From Lepidodermella squamata (lineage: Eukaryota > Gastrotricha): a stretch of DNA of 64,000 nucleotides. The stretch is from positions 1,612,001 to 1,676,000 of the forward strand of contig JBLDXI010000046.1 in the NCBI GenBank assembly GCA_047495785.1. Direction: 5' to 3'. The notes beneath the pieces were generated by a model, which saw nothing but the letters and a program-made list of their open reading frames with translations, was not told where the DNA came from and searched no databases. Positions within the stretch are counted from its first letter, which is position 1; each line of letters starts with the position of its first letter. The position numbers and the translations under genes are program-made. Shown one piece after another: positions 22,201 through 34,700 of this stretch.

Positions 22201-24606
22201 CTGCGTAATTGCCGCGGATTTATAACGCACCTCGAGGCGACATTTTTTCCGCTTATGTCCTGACGAGCTACTTATCAGCCACGCGAAGCCATGATAGCCC
22301 GAGAAATGTAGACACTTTTTGTGACGGGAGTATCGAAGCCTATTCGCGCCTTGACATGCGTCGATTGTTATTTTCGTTTTATTGCGGGGATAATCGCTGC
22401 CGATTAGGCCGCTAATGAGCTTTCTTGCATGATTTCCGGCTTCTTAAGACAAACGCCTAATTGAGCATAACACCGAATGAACCTGAAAAACTGTCATATT
22501 TCAGGTGGATTAAAGACTTACAGGAATAACATCGGCTTTTAGTTAATTACGTCGCGATAATCAGGTTGCACTGTAAATTGTATAAATAGGGCGGTATTTT
22601 CGCGAAAAAATCGCCTTTAGCTTTCAAAATTAATTGTGTCGCGGTTTAATAGCCGTTTAATTTCAGGCTTAAATCGCAGGGCAGCAGCTTTAAGTCGGTA
22701 TATAAAACAACATTTTTTCATCATCACTTTTAAAGTAGCAATTTCGAAGTTCATCGCGCGTCTGTTTTTTTTCTGTGAAATTTGATCTTTGCGGGTGCAG
22801 TCTCGAGTTCAGAATTTTTTTCAACGGGTTAAATTGAACCTGATACCTGGTCCCACTATGACATTTTCTGAGACATTTCTGTCTCACAGTTAATTGCGTT
22901 AATGCAGTGCGCCCCAGAAAATGCGGACCTTATATCAACCAATCAATTGACCATACCTATATAAATTAGCGGCAAATCTCGGCGCAAATTAATCAGAAAT
23001 CACCTGCTTAACTTGCGCGGGTAAATATAAGCGTAAAAACTCTGTTGTCATTTCTTCATTGTCAATATTTTAAAAAGTTGTTTATCTGCTAATATTTGCC
23101 AAATAAAGCCAGTCTCGCGTTAGTTTGTTAAAAATCGTATATTATTATTATTATTTGTATTATTTTTCGTAAATTGTATGATGTGATAATATATAAAAAG
23201 CAGTTTTTGTATTTTGGCGGATTAAATGCGCTCTCTCTCTTGCATTTTAGCTCGCATAACCACACTGGGACAAGTGACTGCGTCGAGTTCGCAACTTGTC
23301 CACGTTCGTTTTTGCGCGCTGCTCTCTTTGAAGCGCGCGCGTGTTTTACGCAGTACCGTTCGTTCCCGCCGTTGGCTGTGTTTTTGCGCGCGCGCGCAAC
23401 TTTCCGCCGCGCTGGTTTTTATGTGGGCCTTGTCTCTCTCTCGCATTCTGTCGCCATTTTTGTCGAAAAACGTATAATATTATTGTGTGCTTTTGCGATG
23501 TATACCTGTTGTTATTTTGAAACATCATCATCATCATCATCATCATCGCGCATAATCATCGCTATATCTTACTTTTTCTGCTCTGTTTTTATTCTTCAAA
23601 AATTTAATTTTTATTCGCCGCAAATTTTTGCGCGCTATTGTAGTCACCGTCTTTTCTGCGCCGTTTTCTTATAATATAATATCATTACTTATACTTCGGG
23701 TTTTATTCGCCGCTCAGGTATAATAATCGTAATTTAAATATTACCTACATTGCAAAAACGAGACAATATGCGCCGAGAGAGAGAGAGAGAGCTCATCTCT
23801 TGTTTGTTGCGCGTAAACACAAGAAAAACCAACCGCGCGTTTTCTGCGTCGACAATGCGCGACGACGACTGTGACTGCCTGCCAAATGGCCGTTATTTTG
23901 CGCGCAAAAAGAAACAGAGCGCGCGCGCGCTCACTCGCAAACACACCGTTTTATTTAATTTTATTACCTCATATACTACACACACACACTGCTGCGCATT
24001 TTTAAACAAAAACAATAATAATAAAAACAAACGAAGGCAGTTGTGGTAGTAATACTCAATATCACATGCGCGCGCGCGCGGCTAATACACCTTAATACCG
24101 CTTTCTAGCTCAGTTACCTGCTTTTTGCGCTTTTTTCCAAATATTTATTTTCATCAATTCCGCCGAGCTTCAAGCGCAGAAAATTCCGAGAGGCGAAATC
24201 GCGGCGGCGGCCGAATTATTTGGCGACCTGCGTGATACAACCTGCTACCATGTTATTGTTTTGTTCAAATATTGAAAATAATTAGCGATATACATCTGGC
24301 AAACACTTCAAGTTGCATTAAAACTTGCCGGAAGTTGCTACTTTTTCGCGTATTTTTCGGCGGGTGAACAACGCGCGGCCGGACGCTTGAACCGTGTCGT
24401 TGCCACGCCGACGCCTTGATACACAGCAACGGTCGCCATGTTTCACCGAGGGCCATTTTTGTTCGAGACTTGTTTCACTCCCCGAATAACCCACATTGCT
24501 TGTTTTTGCTATATTGTAGGAAATTATAAACAGAGAGAGAGAGATATTTTATTTTTCGGATTTATTTTTCTAAAACCCGACCGACTAAAATCAACGTTAT
24601 CGAAAC
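19296..24606. promoter_or_regulatory. Long gene-free upstream region of foxB with simple repeats
   Basis: No convincing exon in 5.3 kb. It holds many alternating CG tracts (near 19785, 19848, 21973, 23333, 23387, 23925, 24067), a (CAT)n run near 23522-23547, GA runs at 23777-23791 and 24532-24543, and AT repeats. A long flank without genes is typical of developmental regulators, so this may be cis-regulatory (inference). Confidence 0.4.
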
Positions 24607-25875
24607 ATGCCGCGACCGAACCGCAATGACCAGAAACCGCCGTATTCGTACATTGCGCTAACGGCGATGGCTATTCAAAGTTCGGCGGAGAAGCGCCTTC
24701 CTCTGTCAGATATTTACAAGGTCAGTAAAAAAACCACAGAAAGTCAACTCGAATATTTACGTTTTATTTCATTACAGTATATTATCGACAACTTCCCATT
24801 TTACCGCAAAAATACGTCGAGGTGGCAGAACTCATTGCGCCATAACTTGTCTTTCAACGATTGCTTCATCAAGGTTGGTTTGAAAATTTTGAAAAGTCCG
24901 CCTTAAAAATTCCAAATTTTCATATAAAATCAGCCTAATTTTTATTTTCTAACGTTTTTTTTATCGAATTTACTACCGAAATTATTTTTTTGTATTGTCT
25001 TGACCTAATTTAAGCTAATATTTAAATTTTTTTATTGCTTTCAGATACCGCGTTGTCCGCAGAACCCGGGTAAGGGGTGCTACTGGGCGATTCACCCTGA
25101 TGCGGAGAATATGTTCCAGAACGGGTCGTTTCTGCGCCGCCGCAAGCGCTTCAAGCTGGGCGGCGGTCTCCGGGGCGACGACGACGACGGCGCCGACAGC
25201 CCGAGCCAGGACGCGCTCATGCTCGCTATGAGCCGATCGTCATCGTGCGCCGCGCGTCTCGCCGGCGCCAACGACGGCTACACGGACGACGACGACGGCG
25301 AGGATGAAGATGTCGACGTGATATCGGCGGGCGGGTCGGCCGGGCTCGGCTCGCACAACTCACCGGCGGCGCACCACTTCACCGCCGGCTCGCGCCTGTG
25401 CCACTCCTCGTCACCCATCTCGCCCGCGCCCAGCCCGCCCAACAAGGCCGAATCAGGGGCGAAAAAGCCGCGTCTCGACAATCATCAGTTCCAACAGCAG
25501 CAACAACAACTCGCCTTCCGCCCGCCGCCCATGCCTGGCCAACCCGCGACTGGGCTGCTATCAGCCAACCCAGGCCTGCCGTTCCTGTTCGCGAACCCTG
25601 GCGGCGCGGCGCCGAACCTACCTCAGCTGCTGTACGCGGCGTCTCTGGCGTCGGCCAAGCCAGCGCCCGTCGCCCCCAGCAGCTTCTCGATCTCGTCGAT
25701 CCTCGGCCTGAAGCCGGCGCCACAGCCGCAGCCCATGTTCCAACCTGGGCCGTTCTCCGAGGTCCTACTCCAGCTGATGGCGGCGCAGCAGGCTAACCCA
25801 CTCGAGCACCAACACCAGCAGCAGCAACAACTCGCAAACTTATTCCGGATGGCGTGTTCACAAAACGCGCTCTGA
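24607..25875 (+). CDS. foxB: Forkhead transcription factor FoxB
   Basis: Exons 24607-24720, 24778-24873 and 25045-25875 give 346 residues. The N-terminus [20 protein letters not shown] has the MPRP start peculiar to FoxB (vertebrate FOXB1/2; nematode LIN-31 is the same class). The forkhead domain spans residues about 9-107 and includes [17 protein letters not shown] and [12 protein letters not shown]; both introns cut it. After it come Asp-rich runs (about 117-175), Gln-rich tracts, Pro/Ala-rich sequence and FSISSILG (about 284-291). FSISSILG fits the EH1-type FxIxxIL Groucho-binding motif. FoxB proteins bind DNA in the nucleus and pattern neural or other tissues (family knowledge). The last exon is markedly GC-rich compared with its surroundings. 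The start is fixed by the conserved MPRP. Confidence 0.95.
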
Positions 25876-26072
25876 AATAATTATCATTATATTATTATTA
25901 TTTGTTTTGTTTGTGTAAATCTGCGCACTTATAATATCGGCAGCAATATATTTCGGCCTTTTTCCAACTCGCACTGGATAATTATAATAATATCAGCCGA
26001 TTATCATCATCATCATCATCACAACGCGAGCCTTTTTTTATGAAAAAAAATCTAATCATCCACCTTATATAT

Positions 26073-26078
26073 AATAAA
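26073..26078 (+). terminator. Possible foxB poly(A) signal
   Basis: AATAAA 198 bp after the foxB stop. Another AATAAA lies near 26393. Confidence 0.35.
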
Positions 26079-27033
26079 TGTCGTGTTTTGAGTGGCACGC
26101 TAAAATGAGACGGCGATTATCAAAACTTTTCTTCATCTTCTCTTTTGTGTAAATATTTCAACGACAACTCATGCGCAATGATCAAACTCATCACCTGCGT
26201 TCAAAAATCTTAACTCATATAATACCTAATAATAATAATAATATTGAAAGATTGGAAAAATAACTTTTAATCACCTAAAATATGTTATGTATCGGGCAAT
26301 CATTTTGCGGTTCGTGGAATTTTTTTTCGTTTCTTTTTTATACGGATTGATTGAATATACCTATATAAAAGCAAGGCGGCTGCATTTATTTCAAATAAAG
26401 ACAGCGCACTATCTGATAAGTTACTCAAATGTTTAAAACGCTATGATGTCTATTGTCGTGCTCATCACTTGAAAAAAGTAATCATATATTATATTGATGT
26501 ATTATTAGTTTCGAAAAGTGGTGACTATTCATGCGTTTTCCTTTGAATGTCTCGAGATGATGATGAGAACAGGGACAATTTTGTGTTTAAATTTGCGAGA
26601 CGATGTTTTCCAGAAAATCAAACTTGATAAATTGCTGTAAAAAAATGACGAATAATTATATATCAAAATCGATGTTAATACTATATTATTTACTGATTCA
26701 CTGTGCATAAAACGAGATGGATTTTTGAGAACAAGAAGTTTATTTACTCGACATTTTTTCGTTGAGAAAACATTCGTTTTGACATGCGTTGCGTTAACTT
26801 GCGATCAGCAACATATACTTAAAATATTATCGCTATGCTACTTACACCTGATCGGGAATATTTTCATTTATTCTGTTTTGTGGCATCAGGCGCGATCCGA
26901 AGAGCTATTAATAAAAAATTGAAAACATTTTTAATCTGTATTTCGTATCTATATCTAAATTTTATTACTCGGTGTACCAAATTGCCGAAATAACGAACAT
27001 GTGACACAAGAGATTGCGGAACCTAGCTAAAAC
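26079..27033. other. Intergenic downstream of foxB
   Basis: AT-rich, no gene seen. Confidence 0.4.
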
Positions 27034-28072
27034 CATAGAGATGATAGAGTGCTCACTCGCAGCTAAGAGGGTGGAACGCTATGGGCACCAGATGGCAGGG
27101 GATTAACTCATTGTCCTGGGGGAAGAAAATGAACTAATTACAATTCGATCGATTGCACTTATCGATCGATTTTTCGCTTCGATTGCTGGGGCCTAAGCCG
27201 AGCGTCGGGTCATTTAAACTTTGGAAGACGGCGGATTTTTCGATACCAAATTTGCCCAGGTAGCTTTTTTAGAAGTGGTCGAAAAACGACCGAGAAGTCA
27301 ACATCCACTTTGAACCCTGACCCTTTGGAGCGGTCCACAACTGAGACTAAGGTAAAATTGAAAGATGTTTCGGAGCCATTTTGTTCGCCAGGTCGAGACG
27401 ATCATTTTGACACCTGATTTAGATCTGGGGACGCCATATTTTGATCGCTACGTTTTTTCGAAATTAAAATACCTTAAAAATCTATTTATTTGCCGTTTAT
27501 TTAAAAAAATTGAAGCTAAAAAGCATTGTTGCGTAATATTTTGAGAAAAAGCTGTTTTGCGCCAAATTTTGGATTTGAGAGATTTTATGGCGATGAATCA
27601 TCGTCGTGTCAGCGTCGTTCACGCAAATAAAAGGTATTTTTATTTCGAAAATTTGTAGCGATCGAAATATGGCGTCCCCAGATCTAAATCAGGTGTCAAA
27701 ATGATCGTCTCGACCTGGCGAACAAAATGGCTTCAATACATCCTTCAATTTCACCTTGCTTTCAGGTGTTAAGCACCTGGTAAGAGAAATGCGATTTTCT
27801 CAATTCTACTTCTCGGCCACCTTTCAACCAGTTCTGAAAAGATTTGTGGACCAAATTTGGTACCAAAAAATTCGCCCTCTTTCAAAGTTTAAATGACCCG
27901 ACGCTCGGCTTCGGCCCCAGCAATCGGAGCGAGAAATCGATCGATAAGTGCAATCGATCGAATTGTAATTAGTTCATTTTCTTCCCCCAGGACAATGAGT
28001 TAATCCCCTGCCATCTGGTGCCCATAGCGTTCCACCCTCTTAGCTGCGAGTGAGCACTCTATCATCTCTATG
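27034..28072. mobile_element. 1.04-kb foldback element with long arms
   Basis: Two arms of about 440 bp (27034-27475 and 27630-28072) are near-perfect inverted copies. The ends are CATAGAGATGATAGAGTGCT and its complement. Flanked by the 8-bp repeat GCTAAAAC (27026-27033, 28073-28080). The short unpaired centre has no ORF. Such an element would form a very stable hairpin. The 8-bp duplication suggests mobilisation by a hAT-like transposase (inference). Confidence 0.85.
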
Positions 28073-28080
28073 GCTAAAAC

Positions 28081-31000
28081 TGATTCCCAATTGCCGCCTC
28101 CGAGCTCCAAAATGAAAGAATAAAAGATTTCGTCGTGGCAGGGAGATAATGTGCTATAAACCGAAGGTGAATTTTCGAGATAAACAACCAAACGTTGTCT
28201 ATAACCAGTAGTAATGATGACATTTTTACGGATTTCCTATTACCAGACATAGGCTTTCATGGCGTTTTTTTGACGTTCAAATTAAAAAAAAATCACTGTT
28301 CCACTGGGGCGTGGTTCGGGTTTTAGCGGTACCGTACAGAGGTACCATTTTGTCCAGTACAAATTGCCCACACTTGTTTCATCTGTCGGCCGACTTTTGG
28401 AGACAAAATTCGGGGAAAATGTGCCAAATAGCGTCAAATATATACTCGCTTATAGCCACCCCTTGCACAGAGCAGTAAAAAACGCCAATTTTCGCCAATT
28501 TTTGATGACCTGATTCATGGCGTTGCCTTCTTCCCAAAAAAACAAACGACTGGACGAGATTGGCGTCAAATTTTCCTCTCATGTTCTTCTTCTTCTAGCT
28601 TCCAATTTGCAGGGTATTAATTTTGAGAAGCTTTCAAAAAATAAGCGGCTCGCTCTTAGTTTTCTGCAAACCTGATGGATGATCAAATTATTGGTGAATC
28701 CAGCATTACCCCACAAAGCTAAAATGATAACGAGTGTTTGCTTCTTTCCATCACAGTCCAATTAAAATAAAAAATATCTAGGTAATTCCTCTAGCGTATT
28801 ACAGGAGCTCAGATTACAAAATGATGAGAGTCGCACAAAAATTTAGCATTCTATTTGAAGCTAACAATCTGCCGGATAGACGGTGCAAATAGTTTATTAA
28901 AGGAGCTCAAATTACGACATGATCAGTGAAGTGAGGAATCTCGCTAGACATTCAAAAATTGTGATGGAATCAAGCAGTGAAGTGTTTCTACGTCTACCTG
29001 AATCGAGAAGACTTTTCGGCGACAATTTGGGATTTCCCATTTCTTACGGAGGATGGGGGCCTCCAAGAGGTCTGCACTTTGAAAATTCAAAATCATCAAG
29101 AAAAACTGGTTAAGAATGTGGTGAAATCAACTAATAGTTCCTTTTTAGGCCAACAGTCGTTTTGCAATTAGCTGGAAAATACGGAAAATTCGAATTAATA
29201 AAGATATTTTCAGAGTATCAAACAAGCTGCTAAAATCAACGAATGCTAAACACAGTTTGCTAATACATCTGTAATTTTTGGGATAGTTTTTTTCGAAAAT
29301 CGGAACTAGTATAACGCGCTTCCTAGTGCTGGTGCAGAGTCTAGTAATATCGATGTTAGTTTCGCTAGAAAAGGATATAGCCACTCCTTAGATTTTACAT
29401 TAATTAGATAGCGGTAGTCGAAAAACGAAGTCTCATCTTCGCTTTTCCATAGACTTTCCTCTTCGTGACGAAAAGTCAATACTGTTTCCGGTTTGAAGAG
29501 GGCGAAGGTGAAGAATGACCATCAGGCACACCCTAAGTAGAAGATCCTGCTTTTACTATAAAATTTATCATTTTCAATCGAGTTAGCTACCATTCGCCTT
29601 CTTCAAAAGAGAAAAATTTAGGTATAAAAATAGGTTAGGTATAAATTATGTTCAGCAGTCATTCTTCGTCAGTCACGAGACCTAATAATGCGACCTAAAT
29701 GTTTTGCCGTTGTTTTTCTACAATGCGGCTGAATTCGATCAGCCCTTCGCTGGAGCTGGTCGGATGTCTATATTAGGAATGTGGTTTATTTTTACTCGAC
29801 ACCTGCTATCGATCGGATTCAACCTGATTCAATTGTATTCAGGCTATTTCTTGAGTGACTAATTTTTCGAGGTCGATAAAAACTAAATATTATCAATTAT
29901 TAAAGAAGGCAATTTTCTCGATAATTTGTCTGAAATACTTCTCTGCTTTCTTTTCAGCTATGCTTCTTGCAGTTTAGATTATGCATGATTTTTCAAATTA
30001 TATCCAAGTATATAGCTTATTCGATACCAGAACGACGCCAATCTAAGGAGAGCGACGCAGTAGGCTAATGAATTTCACAGAAAGCAGCTTGAAATCCTCT
30101 GATAATCCGCACCCTGACTAGCAAACAGGCGAGAACTTCAAGCATTCATATTTCAGTTTCTCCCATGTGCCGTTTTCCGCATCATATAACTCGCACGTGA
30201 GCGGTAAGCCGCAATACAATGATGGCCATTAGGGCGCAATAATTACTGCCTTTTCGCACCGTGTTTGCCAGTGAATCCCACCAAATATCGTAATGAAACG
30301 TCGGCTGAGGGGTGATATAAAATGAGCGGCGAAAACGCGGTCATCAAATCTCGTTTGGCATTTTACATGGCTTGAGTAGAATAAATTTTTATGAGCTTGA
30401 CCCCACTTTGCGATCTCGGGCAGCCTTTATTAGGGGCTGTCTAATATTACTCATTCTGGTGGCTTTAGTGCGCTTTTTGTCGCGCCGACGCCCCGGCGCC
30501 CCTGTGCGCGATGGCGGGCCTCGTGCTAATCAACTATCAATGCTATAATAACGCCTTGCAATATAAAACATTCAAGGAAAAAATTACGCTAGTTATTTCT
30601 CAAACATGCTTGCGTACGGACAGTGGAATAAAATCGGCCCGATATGATAATTTCGACCACTTCTTCGACGCTCAATTAACTAATTGCGATTTTTCCTCAA
30701 TACACAAATTCTTACTCATACTAAATGCAGAAACGATGAGGAATGCAAACAGACTTTCTTGCTATTTTGGCTATTGGCTATTTTTACTACTAATACTCAA
30801 AGACTCGACTTTAACTTGATTCCATTTATATGCTGAGGTGTGATTTTTTAGGATTTCTGTCATCTAAATTTTTTTATTGTTATAATACTTGCTATTTCTT
30901 CAATGCGATAGAAACCAGTCCGTTAGAAGCCTATTGATTGGCGCCGTATGGGCTTATGCTTTATAGAAGCTTCCATTGCTGTGCCGATCAATTGGTATAA

Positions 31001-31159
31001 ATGTCTTTACGAAAAACTTCGTTGTTGAAGAAAATATCAGAGAAAAACAATTTTTTCTCATTTTCTTTCTATACTATATACATTTTTGCACCCATATTCT
31101 CAGCCAAAACGAAGAATTTCGAAATTTTATAGAAAATTGGGCGTGCTCAGTGTACACGC
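28081..31159. other. Intergenic, no gene seen
   Basis: About 3 kb without a convincing exon on either strand. Short ORFs (for example 28919-29113, 30511-30819) have no recognisable features. Confidence 0.45.
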
Positions 31160-31436
31160 TAAATTTAGCGTTCCAGCACTAAATTTGGGACTTCAGCTCT
31201 AGATTTCCCCAAAACATTGTTTTTTCGAGTTTCAGGTCTTCACTAGTAACTCAATTTTTGTTAGCCTTTTTTTATTTTATTTATTAGGCATCATATAGCT
31301 AAATTGGAAAATCCCATGTTCAGGAAGGGCATCATTATCGACCAAGAAACCAATAAGCCGAAATCGCAAAAAAATCACAAAAATTTGGTGCCAATTAGCT
31401 TAATTTTAGAGCTGGAACCTCATGTTTAGTGTTGCA
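31160..31436. repeat. Foldback repeat with AGCTCTA / TAGAGCT arms
   Basis: Left arm around 31172-31210 (CACTAAATTTGGGACTTCAG) pairs with the right arm around 31400-31434 (AGCTGGAACCTCATGTTTAG). Related words occur at 11700-11755. Confidence 0.5.
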
Positions 31437-31778
31437 AATATTTCGACTCATTGAAAATGCCATACGAGGCACAGTCGATGCTTCTTCTACGACCGAAAAC
31501 AAATCGCAATATCGAGCTGAAAAATTTCTCAGAAGCTAAACATAACCGTTTAGCTCCAATATGTCTTCCGTGATGAAAAATGTTGGTCGAAATATTTGGC
31601 CAACATTTTTTGCATAGAATGTGGCCTCGATTTCTCGAAAATATTTTTTTTCCGCTAAGCGGCTATTTTGGTTTCTTTGCGTTACAGCGTTTCGCGAGTG
31701 GAATTTAAAATAAGAATAATCAGAAAATCAGACAAGTTTTTGCTGTGTGATAATAATTTTAGTTGTTACACTAACGGT

Positions 31779-34700
31779 ATGACCGCGGACGAGAGCAGCT
31801 GGCAGGCAATCGCTACCGAGTTGTGCGCATCTACGGGCGTGGAAAATGATGATTTCGATCAACGTGTCTATGTTACCATCAGCCCTGTAGTGCTTGCGCT
31901 GGGGCTTTGCGGCAATCTTTTGGTGCTAGTAATTTTTCTGGTGCAACGCTTTCGGCGCTATCCGATAGCAGCTTTAATCAACTCGCAGGCAATAACCAGC
32001 TTATTCAGTCTTTTCATTGGTAAGAAACCTCGCCGGTCAGCACTGCTTGGCTATGCTGAGTTAATTGTTTTATAACGCATGGCAGGTCTATTCCTCGGTG
32101 ACTACTTTCGAGCGCTGTCGAATTTTGATTTTCAAAGGCAATTCGGCAAATGGGGTGAGCGAATTTTTATTCATAAAATTATTCATCGTGAAAGTTAGTG
32201 CGGAACCGAAGTCAAGATTTTTGAATTCATCAATTTTATCTGAAAATATCACCTGAACAGTGTCATTCATCGCGCATCAAAATATTTTTACAGTATGATT
32301 TTTTCTTTTTCAAAATTGTTGGGCACACCTATGTCCTGCGACCAGATGAAACATGATGAAACGAATTTCCTTGAAATTAGCTTGTAAAGATTCTACTTCC
32401 CAAAAATCGATTATAACTAACAATTATTGTTTTAATCTTAGCCTAAATTAGGAGGACACTGTATGCGAATTTATCTCATGTCGCTTCGTTATTTCTAGGT
32501 TGCTGGATGCACTCTTCAATCACGCACTCGCTACGTTTCGCCACATCTTATCACTATGTGGCCATGAACGTCTTTCGCCTGCTTTTCAGCATACGCCCAG
32601 CTTACTTCCGCTGCTTCGCTTGCCGTCTACCTGTCTACTGTGTCGTCATCTTGATTCATCTCGTTGTCCTTGTTGTCATTGGCAAATCAATGTGGCCACT
32701 CGCCTCTGATGAAGCTACCGGCAGCGCAACTCTTGCTCTCACGGGCAATTACACAGTATCTGGCTCAAACCATGACGTCTGGAACGCTTCGTCAATCTTC
32801 GCCCAATCGAACAGAAAATCATCGAAATCGATGTGCAGGTATGCCAACTTTCCACTGTTAATGTGTTCGCATCGCTGCAATCGGTTCTCAAAAATGTCAT
32901 TTAATTCTTCATCGCGTAATCGTCAGAATTATTCCAGTTTTTTATTTTTCGAGGGAAAAGCACGAAGAGAACGATAAAAACGACGGTCGTGAATTGCGAA
33001 AATACGAAAATTTGAAGATTTATTTCCGAATAACGTTGAATTAAATAAAAAATTGGCGGTGCAGTTATCATTCGCGTACTTTTCGAAAACAGAGTTCTAG
33101 TTTTCCATTTTCCGAGTATCGAAGTTGAAAATATTCCACAGTTTTGTTTGATTGGTTAGTTTTTTTTGATGGTCGAAATAGGTTTACAATCGCTTCGCAG
33201 GTGATCATATTTAATAGCAAGCTGCGAAGGAAAACGGTCATTTCCCGTTTGGGTTTTACCTATTTCGATCAGGGGGCATTTTATTAGTTTCTAAGAACAG
33301 TTTACATTGAAAAATTGACAATTGAGAGATGAGTCATTTTTTGTTAAGCTTTGTGAGCTGATTTTTTTCGGCTGATTTTGCACGTAGAAGTAATAAATGG
33401 CCAATTTCGCTGTTGTTAGCTCTTCGATCAAAATAGGCAAAGCCCCATCGGGAAAATGAGAGGGCGTAGTCAAAATTTTACGGGCTATCCGATGATATAA
33501 ACAAATCGGAAATCGGAAGTTGCGGGAATCGGTCAAAATCGCTTTATCTGAAACGAGGGCAAATCGATTTACAACATGTTCTGCCAGGTGGGCTGGTACG
33601 GCGAGATTGTAGTCAAACTGCTCCTTGCGCTGGCGCGGATCAGCTCAGGCAAAAAGATCGGGCAGAAAATGATTAATTTTGAGAGAAATCGGCGGAAAGG
33701 TGTCTGTTAAAACTAAGGACATTTTTTTCAAAATGAAGCAGAATGTAAATAGAGGGTTAGAAGTTTCGGGAGATGGACCCCTGGGGGTTTTCGAAGGTGC
33801 TGAACGAGATTCCGTAAAAAATCAGGGGTCAAAGGTTTTGGTGAGCATCTCGATGACCTCGATCAGACGCTTTGGAAAACAATGACCCAATTCACTCAAT
33901 GTTTTTCGAATTAGTTCAGAACACTTCAGCAGTACCATTCGACTGAAGGCAGTAATGACCTAAGTGGCCCAAAGTTGAAAAGTTGAAAGTTAAAAATTGC
34001 AACCATTGCAACAATTTTATGAATAATTCTAATAATAATTTATTATAATCCGGAAAACAACGGTACAGAACTTGCGAAATAAATGTGCAAGTGGGAAATG
34101 TGGAAGTAATTCAAAATTCAAGCAAAAAATTATTCATAATAATACCAATAAATCCGTCGTAAAAACTGAACTGGTTTACAAGTTGGCAAACATTGGTATA
34201 GTGAATATAACATCCACGAACAATCATCGATCAATCACGAAGAAAATTGATAAAATCAGCTATAAATTCGAGAAATTCAGAGAAAATTCGGTATCGAAAA
34301 ATGCGGAGAATTTTCCCGTCGTACAGACGATTTACTCCATCTGTTTTTATTTCTTTAGGCTTTCCTGTCTCACCTTTCTCGAGCAATGGGGAGTTGGTGA
34401 TATGTGTATAGTTTTCATCATTCCATTCGCATTTGTTTTTGCGAACACATTCGCTATTCCGGTTTTCATTCGGCGTCGAGTCCAGTTCGATGCGCAGGGT
34501 CGCTGCAGCTTCGGCGGTGTTTTTGGCTGCGCAGTCAACCGTGTTAATGACGACTCGGTATGTATTTCTTTACTTTTTAAAGTTTTACTATTTTTGCTAC
34601 ATTATGTTTTATTCGAAAATTCAGAATTATGTGAGCCCAAGATCTAACTAGATGTGAGAACCAAATAATAATTGATTTTTCATTAAAAGTGTGCCATCCA

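Noticed and set aside
23174-23674. 166-codon ORF upstream of foxB
   Set aside because: It is low-complexity (Ser run from CAT repeats, CG tracts) with no domain and no start context.
25278-25796. Long alternative-frame ORFs across the last foxB exon
   Set aside because: They are a by-product of very GC-rich coding sequence; only one frame continues the forkhead domain.
28919-29171. Two overlapping ORFs (64 codons each)
   Set aside because: No family resemblance, no splice partners, ordinary intergenic composition.
33562-33700. Open stretch (FCQVGWYGEIVVKLLLALAR) in GPCR intron 3
   Set aside because: The neighbouring exons require phase 2; with the available acceptor this stretch hits a stop. 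Direct splicing 32838 to 34359 gives a complete TM4-loop-TM5.
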